Origin: CAIYZT01 sp947461435
Lineage (GTDB): Bacteria > Pseudomonadota > Alphaproteobacteria > Rhodobacterales > Rhodobacteraceae
Direction of reading: 5' to 3'
DNA: 64,000 bases
Assembly (NCBI GenBank): GCA_965284435.1
Contig: OZ260083.1
Location: forward strand, 2,604,001 to 2,668,000
Shown here: piece after piece, positions 59,362 through 64,000 of the stretch
How positions within the stretch are numbered: the stretch's first letter is position 1
How the letters are laid out: each line of letters starts with the position of its first letter
Program-made: the position numbers and the translations under genes
The notes under the pieces: model-generated
What the model was told of the DNA's origin: nothing
The model's input: only the letters and a program-made list of their open reading frames with translations
Database searches by the model: none

Positions 59362-60537
59362 TTAGGAATTCTTGGCGGCCAAACCGCGCGCCGTTCTGCG
59401 TGTCAGATCGTCCATCGCAAGAACATCTTCAAGGGTTGGTATCGCATCAGTCGGGCCAAATTGTGCCCAAAGCGCGGAAAGACTGGCCTCAACCAGATGC
59501 GACATCTGCGCAAAGCCCAGCGATCCGGCGATGAACTGGTCCAGCGCCACCTCTTTGGCCGCGTTGAAGGCCGCGCCGGAAAGTCCGCCCGCCATCATCA
59601 CCTCGTGGGCCAATCGCAGGGCCGGATACCGGATCAGATCGGGTGCCCGAAAGGTCATCTGGCCCAACTTGGCAAAATCCAGCCGGGCCACGGGCAACGG
59701 GGCACGTTCGGGGTAATTCAGCGCAAAACCAATCGGGTGGCGCATATCCGGCATGCCCAGATGCGCGATGATGCCGCCGTCATGAAATCCCACCATAGAA
59801 TGAATGATGCTTTCGGGGTGAATAATCACTTCAACCTGATCGGGACGCACGCCGAACAGTTCCTTGGCCTCGATCACTTCCATCGCCTTGTTGAACATCG
59901 ATGCGGAATCGATAGTAATGCGCGGCCCCATCGACCAATTGGGATGGGCCAGCGCGTCTTGAACCGTGGCGTTTTGCAGCGCCTCCAGCGGCCAATCGCG
60001 CAGCGCCCCGCCCGAGGCGGTCAAGATAATCCGCTCCACGGCGCGGGAATCTTCGCCCATAAGGCTTTGAAAAATGGCAGAATGTTCGGAATCGACCGGT
60101 AAAACCGTGGCACCGTGCGCCCGGGCCGTCGCCATCAACAGCGGGCCCGCTGTCACCAGACTTTCCTTGTTGGCCAGCGCCAGCGTCGATCCATGGGCCA
60201 AGGCGCGCATCCCCGGAACCAGCCCCGCTGCGCCCACGATGGCCGACATCACCCAATCGGCCGGGCGGTCCGCCGCCTCGGCAATGGCCGCCGCGCCCGC
60301 CGCCGCCTGCACGCCCGTTCCGGCAAGCCGGTCTTGCAATTCGCCCAGCGCATCCTCATGCGCTGTCACTGCCACCTCGGCCCGCAGCGCCACCGCCATT
60401 TGCGCAAGCCGCGCCAGATTGCGCCCCCCGCTCAGCGCCACCGTGTGAAAGGCCTGCGGCCCGCCCGCCCGAGTGATCAGATCAAAGGTGCTTTCCCCGA
60501 TCGATCCTGTGGCCCCGAATATCGAAATACGACGCAT
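59362..60537 (-). CDS. dxr: 1-deoxy-D-xylulose-5-phosphate reductoisomerase
   Basis: 391 residues. Makes 2-C-methyl-D-erythritol 4-phosphate, second step of the MEP isoprenoid route. NADPH-binding ISIFGATGSIGESTFDLI, metal/substrate residues in LPVDSEHSAIFQSL and the flexible loop around MGPRITIDSASMFNKAMEVIEAKELFGV. Target of fosmidomycin. cdsA begins two bases before its start, so the genes are tightly linked; isoprenoid supply suits UppS in the same cluster. Confidence 0.96.
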   Translation of the reverse strand: MRRISIFGATGSIGESTFDLITRAGGPQAFHTVALSGGRNLARLAQMAVALRAEVAVTAHEDALGELQDRLAGTGVQAAAGAAAIAEAADRPADWVMSAIVGAAGLVPGMRALAHGSTLALANKESLVTAGPLLMATARAHGATVLPVDSEHSAIFQSLMGEDSRAVERIILTASGGALRDWPLEALQNATVQDALAHPNWSMGPRITIDSASMFNKAMEVIEAKELFGVRPDQVEVIIHPESIIHSMVGFHDGGIIAHLGMPDMRHPIGFALNYPERAPLPVARLDFAKLGQMTFRAPDLIRYPALRLAHEVMMAGGLSGAAFNAAKEVALDQFIAGSLGFAQMSHLVEASLSALWAQFGPTDAIPTLEDVLAMDDLTRRTARGLAAKNS

Positions 60538-60539
60538 CT

Positions 60540-61331
60540 TCAGCTCCCCGTCGGCCAGCCCATGAACGGCGACAGGATAAAGAACGCAACCGCCGCCCCG
60601 GTCAACGCATCAAACCGGTCCAAGAACCCACCATGTCCGGGAATAAGCGCCGAGGAGTCCTTGACCCCGGCCCGGCGCTTGACCAAACTTTCGGCAATAT
60701 CCCCCATCTGCCCCGCAAAGGCGATCAGGGGTGATACTATGATCACGGTCCAGTTGGCTGGCCCGAACAGCCAAAACCCAAGGCCCAAAATCACCGCGGC
60801 CCCCCATCCTGCAATGGTGCCGGACCAAGTCTTCTTGGGGCTGATCGCAGGCCAGAATTTGGCCCCGCCCAAACTGCGCCCCACAAAATACCCCGCCGTG
60901 TCGGCCGCCACAACAATGCCCACCAACCACAAAACCCCTGCAATCCCCGCCCCATAACGCAGATCGATCAAGGTATGGGCCGACAGCATCAACGCCAGCG
61001 CGCACAAGCCCGCCATCGTGGCGTCACGCCGCGGCGTCAGCGCCAGTGCAATCGCAGGAAGTGTCAGGAAGGCAAAGGTCACGCCGCCAAAGCTGGCGTC
61101 GATCAGCACGCACAGCGCCGCCCCCAACCCCAGCCCCACCGCATCCAGCATCGCCATCGGCGCGGTCAACCGTGCCAATTCCCACATCATCAGTCCGGTG
61201 ACCACCGCCACCAGCAGCATCAGGGGAACCCCGCCCAGGATCAGATCAATCCCGCCCACCCCAAGCAGCACTGCAGCCGAGATGACCCGCGTCCGCAAGT
61301 CCGTCCAACTGCCGCCTGCCGAAGAGGTCAT
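60540..61331 (-). CDS. cdsA: Phosphatidate cytidylyltransferase
   Basis: 263 residues with about seven membrane helices. Forms CDP-diacylglycerol for phospholipid synthesis. The CTP-transferase signature SLVKRRAGVKDSSALIPGHGGFLDRFDALTGAA near the C-terminus has the conserved Lys-Asp and Pro-Gly-His-Gly-Gly pattern. The N-terminus (MTSSAGGSWTDLRTRVISAAVLLGV) is a short cytoplasmic lead. It overlaps uppS by four bases and precedes dxr by two. Confidence 0.94.
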   Translation of the reverse strand: MTSSAGGSWTDLRTRVISAAVLLGVGGIDLILGGVPLMLLVAVVTGLMMWELARLTAPMAMLDAVGLGLGAALCVLIDASFGGVTFAFLTLPAIALALTPRRDATMAGLCALALMLSAHTLIDLRYGAGIAGVLWLVGIVVAADTAGYFVGRSLGGAKFWPAISPKKTWSGTIAGWGAAVILGLGFWLFGPANWTVIIVSPLIAFAGQMGDIAESLVKRRAGVKDSSALIPGHGGFLDRFDALTGAAVAFFILSPFMGWPTGS

Positions 61332-62080
61332 GCAGTGCCCACGCCCCCAAACCGACGTTCACGGTTGCCAAATTGCGCCAGAATCTGTGCCAGCGCCGCA
61401 CGGTCAAAATCCGGCCACAGCGTGGGCGTGAATTCATATTCTGCATAGGCGGCTTGCCACGGCAGAAAATTCGATGTCCGCGTCTCACCCGACGTGCGGA
61501 TCACAAGATCAGGATCTGGAAAACCCTTGGTGTCCAGATAGTCGGCAATCGTGTCGTCCGTCACGTTTTCCGGCTTCAAGACGCCCGCTGCCACATCATT
61601 GGCCAACAAACGCATGGCACGTGCCATCTCGTCCCGCCCGCCATAGTTCAAGGCAACCGTCAGGTTCAAACGCGACAGGGGCGCGGTGCGGGCTTCAATA
61701 TCCACCATCAACCGCCGCAATTTGTCGTTCAACTTGGTGCGATCCCCGATAAAGCGCATCCGCACGCCTTCCGCCGCCATCCGGTCGGCCTCTCGCTCGA
61801 TGTACCGCGCAAAAATCGACATCAGACCCAAGACTTCCTCGGTCGAACGCTTCCAGTTTTCGGTCGAAAAGGCATAGATTGTCAGCCATTTTATTCCAAA
61901 GTCCGGCGCAACCCGAACGATCTCTTTCACCCTCTCGGCGCCTTTGCGGTGCCCCACAAGACGCGGCCAGCCCTTTTCCGTCGCCCAGCGCCCATTGCCA
62001 TCCATAATGATGGCCACGTGCTCCGCCACTTTCGACGATCTGCTGTCTAATTTATGTCCTGAGCCCACGCCCGCCCTCAT
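61328..62080 (-). CDS. uppS: Undecaprenyl diphosphate synthase
   Basis: 250 residues. Cis-prenyltransferase making the lipid carrier for peptidoglycan and other cell-wall polymers. IIMDGNGRWATEKGWPRLVGHRKGAERV holds the catalytic Asp, FSTENWKRSTEEV and DPDLVIRTSGETRTSNFLPWQAAYAEYEF the remaining signature. I prefer ATG 62080; a TTG at 62122 extends it by 14 residues of non-family sequence. Coupled by overlap with cdsA downstream. Confidence 0.95.
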   Translation of the reverse strand: MRAGVGSGHKLDSRSSKVAEHVAIIMDGNGRWATEKGWPRLVGHRKGAERVKEIVRVAPDFGIKWLTIYAFSTENWKRSTEEVLGLMSIFARYIEREADRMAAEGVRMRFIGDRTKLNDKLRRLMVDIEARTAPLSRLNLTVALNYGGRDEMARAMRLLANDVAAGVLKPENVTDDTIADYLDTKGFPDPDLVIRTSGETRTSNFLPWQAAYAEYEFTPTLWPDFDRAALAQILAQFGNRERRFGGVGTA

Positions 62081-62158
62081 CTTTAATGCTTCTATAGCTG
62101 AACTTTGAACGCTTAATCTCAAGTAAAGAATAATTTCTAAACGGTTACACCGGTCAAA

Positions 62159-62725
62159 TCAGACCTGCATGATCTCTTGCTGCTTGCTTTCCAGTGCCTT
62201 GTCGACAGCCGCAATCGACTTGTCGGTCAAATCCTGCACCTCGTCTGACCACATCTTTTGGTCGTCCTCGCCCATTCCGGCGGCTTTGGCCTTCTTGATC
62301 TGGTCCATCCCATCGCGGCGCACATTGCGAATCGCAACCTTGGCGCTTTCGGCATACTGGGCCGCCACCTTGGCCAATTCCTTGCGCCGCTGTTCGTTCA
62401 ATTCCGGGATCGGCAGACGAATCAAAGGGCCGTCGCTGATCGGATTGATCCCGATCCCACTTTCGCGGATCGCTTTTTCCACCTTGGAAATCATCGCCTT
62501 GTCCCAGACGTTGATCACAACCATGCGCGGTTCGGGAACGTTGACCGTGCCCAACTGGTTGATGGGGGTCATCTGACCATAGGCATCCACCATGATCGGA
62601 TCCACAATCGCGGCACTGGCCCGGCCGGTGCGCAAACTGGCAAATTCGCCGCGCAGCGACGTCATCGCGCCGTCCATGCGGCGCTGAATGGCATCTAGGT
62701 CAATTTCAAGATCGTCTGCCGACAT
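62159..62725 (-). CDS. frr: Ribosome recycling factor
   Basis: 188 residues. Splits post-termination ribosomes with EF-G. The domain I coiled helices frame domain II (about 30-105); VPEPRMVVINVWDKAMISKVEKAIRESGIGINPISDGPLIRLPIP and LNEQRRKELAKVAAQYAESAKVAIRNVRRDGMDQIKKAK are the family signatures. ATG 62725. It lies 154 bases after pyrH and 78 bases before uppS, with no terminator in either gap, so the cluster is probably one transcript. Confidence 0.95.
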   Translation of the reverse strand: MSADDLEIDLDAIQRRMDGAMTSLRGEFASLRTGRASAAIVDPIMVDAYGQMTPINQLGTVNVPEPRMVVINVWDKAMISKVEKAIRESGIGINPISDGPLIRLPIPELNEQRRKELAKVAAQYAESAKVAIRNVRRDGMDQIKKAKAAGMGEDDQKMWSDEVQDLTDKSIAAVDKALESKQQEIMQV

Positions 62726-62879
62726 GGGCCCTGTCCTTCTGGTCGTCTCGTCCGTTTTGGCCCGTATAGCAGAGGTTGCTTGCTCTGGTATAGACCTGAC
62801 AATATTCGGCCCCCGCGTTGGCCGCCCGATAAAGCAGCCAAGTGCGCCGAAAGGCCAATAAAAACGCCGTGCTAAGGTT

Positions 62880-63614
62880 TCAGCCTTGAACCCGCGTATA
62901 GGTTCCCTTGCCCGCAAGGATTCCCTTGAACCCGCCCGGCTCGTCCAAGGAAAACACGATGATCGGCAGGTTGTTGTCACGGGCCAATGCGATGGCACTG
63001 GCATCCATCACCCCCAGATGCTGCTGCAACACCTCGTCATAGGTGACATTGTCATACCGTTTGGCATCGGCGTGTTTCTTGGGGTCCTTGTCGTAAACGC
63101 CGTCCACTTTTGTGCCTTTGAAAATCGCCTGACAGGCCATTTCGCTGGCGCGCAACGTCGCCGCCGTATCGGTCGTGAAATAGGGGTTTCCGGTACCGGC
63201 CGCAAAAATGCACACGCGCTGCTTTTCCAGATGGCGCACAGCGCGGCGGCGAATATAGGGCTCGCAGACCTGATCCATCGGAATGGCACTGATCACGCGG
63301 GTAAAGACGCCAATTTCTTCCAGCGCCGATTGCATGGCAAGCGCGTTCATCACCGTCGCGAGCATGCCCATGTAATCGGCCGTGGTCCGCTCCATCCCCT
63401 GCGCCGATCCGGCCAGTCCGCGGAAAATATTGCCGCCCCCGATCACCATGCAAATCTCAACGCCCAGATCGCGCACCGACTTCACCTCTTGGGCGATGCG
63501 CGCCACGGTCGGCGGATGCAGGCCGTACCCCAAATCCCCCATCAAAGCCTCGCCCGAGATTTTCAGCATCACGCGAGAGTAGGTGACCCCCGCTTCGGTG
63601 GCTGGATTCGGCAT
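62880..63614 (-). CDS. pyrH: Uridylate (UMP) kinase
   Basis: 244 residues of the bacterial amino-acid-kinase-fold UMP kinase, hexameric, GTP-activated and UTP-inhibited. Starts MPNPATEAGVTYSRVMLKISGEALMGDLGYGL, with the nucleotide segments IGGGNIFRG and FAAGTGNPYFTTDTAATLRASE, and KVDGVYDKDPKKHADAKRYDNVTYDEVL. First gene of the minus-strand cluster, divergent from miaA with a 109-base gap; promoters of both must lie in that gap but none is clear to me. Confidence 0.95.
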   Translation of the reverse strand: MPNPATEAGVTYSRVMLKISGEALMGDLGYGLHPPTVARIAQEVKSVRDLGVEICMVIGGGNIFRGLAGSAQGMERTTADYMGMLATVMNALAMQSALEEIGVFTRVISAIPMDQVCEPYIRRRAVRHLEKQRVCIFAAGTGNPYFTTDTAATLRASEMACQAIFKGTKVDGVYDKDPKKHADAKRYDNVTYDEVLQQHLGVMDASAIALARDNNLPIIVFSLDEPGGFKGILAGKGTYTRVQG

Positions 63615-63723
63615 GGGATACCCCTGTATGTTGATCTTGCGTTTGACTAAGCCGCAAAATGTCGCAAAACGGCGTCAGGTTCAACCGCTGTTGGCACCAA
63701 GATCGGGGATAAGACACAGCAAG

Positions 63724-64000
63724 ATGACGGATCTGTCCCGCATATCGCGTGAGCGTGCCGTTCTGATCGCAGGTCCCACGGCCAGCGGCAAATCCGCCCT
63801 CGCCATGGAACTGGCGGCGCGCGATGGCCGCCTGATCGTCAACGCAGACGCGCTGCAGGTCTATGGCAACTGGCGGCTGCTCACCGCCCGGCCCAGTGCG
63901 GCGGATGAGGCGGCAGCGCCCCATGCCCTTTATGGTCATCTGGCCCGCGATTGCCCCTATTCGGTGGGCGATTGGTTGCGGGATCTGGCCCCCCTTCTGG
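63724..64000 (+). CDS. miaA: tRNA dimethylallyltransferase MiaA, partial (C-terminus outside window)
   Basis: The window ends about 92 codons into this gene. The P-loop VLIAGPTASGKSALAMELAA (about residues 13-32) and the following VNADALQVYGNWRLLTARPSAADE match MiaA, in which the Asp of NADA-QVY and the loop bind the tRNA and isopentenyl diphosphate. It modifies A37 of tRNAs reading UNN codons. ATG at 63724. The end of the gene and its downstream neighbours are not visible. Confidence 0.9.
   Translation, partial: MTDLSRISRERAVLIAGPTASGKSALAMELAARDGRLIVNADALQVYGNWRLLTARPSAADEAAAPHALYGHLARDCPYSVGDWLRDLAPLL

Noticed and set aside
1..64000. Search for CRISPR arrays, insertion sequences, prophage, toxin-antitoxin or defence genes
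   Set aside because: I saw no regularly spaced repeats, transposases, integrases, terminal inverted repeats or defence-type domains; gene content is core chromosomal.

Overview
The window is a stretch of ordinary chromosome from an alphaproteobacterium, almost certainly Rhodobacteraceae (Rhodobacter/Roseobacter relatives). This rests on recognisable family sequences: a TakP-type 2-oxoacid TRAP binding protein, the frr-uppS-cdsA-dxr-rseP-bamA-skp-fabZ-lpxA-lpxI-lpxB order, a short alphaproteobacterial IF-3 beginning ARRPHN, a CcmF/CcmH pair and an Fpr-type ferredoxin reductase. The DNA is G+C-rich by eye, genes are dense with many 1-13 base overlaps, and no insertion sequence, phage, plasmid or CRISPR element is visible. 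One tRNA gene (Pro, anticodon TGG) is present and there is no rRNA.

Layout. 1-6.2 kb: a partial sulfatase-superfamily gene, a DUF2852 membrane protein, the N-end-rule transferase bpt with a glyoxalase-fold gene, then TRAP permease genes facing their binding protein takP. 6.4-9.1 kb: ilvBN behind a sigma70-like promoter and a transcription attenuator with its own leader peptide. 9.1-16.3 kb: an enoyl-CoA hydratase-family gene, ccmF-ccmH, an Lrp regulator divergent from arginase and ornithine cyclodeaminase, and a lytic transglycosylase. 16.6-22.8 kb: gyrA with a coupled small gene, doxX, a small conserved protein, trmFO and gluQ. 22.8-29.1 kb (minus strand): kbl-tdh threonine catabolism with an XRE-cupin regulator, selO, tRNA-Pro, a DUF192 protein, a double cold-shock-domain protein and pdxH. 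29.2-36.4 kb: fabI, a LysE exporter, gpt, a DUF2127 protein, an aminotransferase, a PpiD-like foldase and trpE. 36.4-41.8 kb: an Lrp regulator divergent from an assimilatory sulfur operon (siroheme methyltransferase, DUF2849, cysI, APS-type cysH, DUF934, fpr). 41.9-47.8 kb: an alanine-rich anchored helix protein, infC, a repeat-containing OmpA-family protein, a glycosyltransferase, a hydrolase-like protein and an LprI-like protein. 47.9-51.4 kb: pyrC, pyrE, dnaB. 51.4-63.6 kb: the long minus-strand envelope/isoprenoid/lipid A cluster from lpxB back to pyrH, then the start of miaA.

How the parts work together. The sulfur operon takes activated sulfate to sulfide: CobA makes the siroheme precursor, CysH reduces APS, CysI reduces sulfite, and Fpr plausibly supplies ferredoxin electrons because no CysJ flavoprotein is present. 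Tdh and Kbl convert threonine to glycine plus acetyl-CoA. Arginase and ornithine cyclodeaminase take arginine to proline. The last cluster couples translation recycling and UMP kinase (frr, pyrH) to undecaprenyl phosphate, CDP-diacylglycerol and isoprenoid synthesis, then to outer-membrane assembly and lipid A.

No large undescribed system was found. The observations most worth following up are the ilv attenuator, a CTG start codon for infC with its own Shine-Dalgarno, a paired direct repeat at the kbl promoter, a threonine dehydrogenase without its structural zinc cysteines, a G-quadruplex motif behind ilvN, an OmpA protein with a duplicated four-cysteine module, the alanine-rich 11-residue-repeat protein, and an easily missed 45-residue membrane protein between bamA and rseP.
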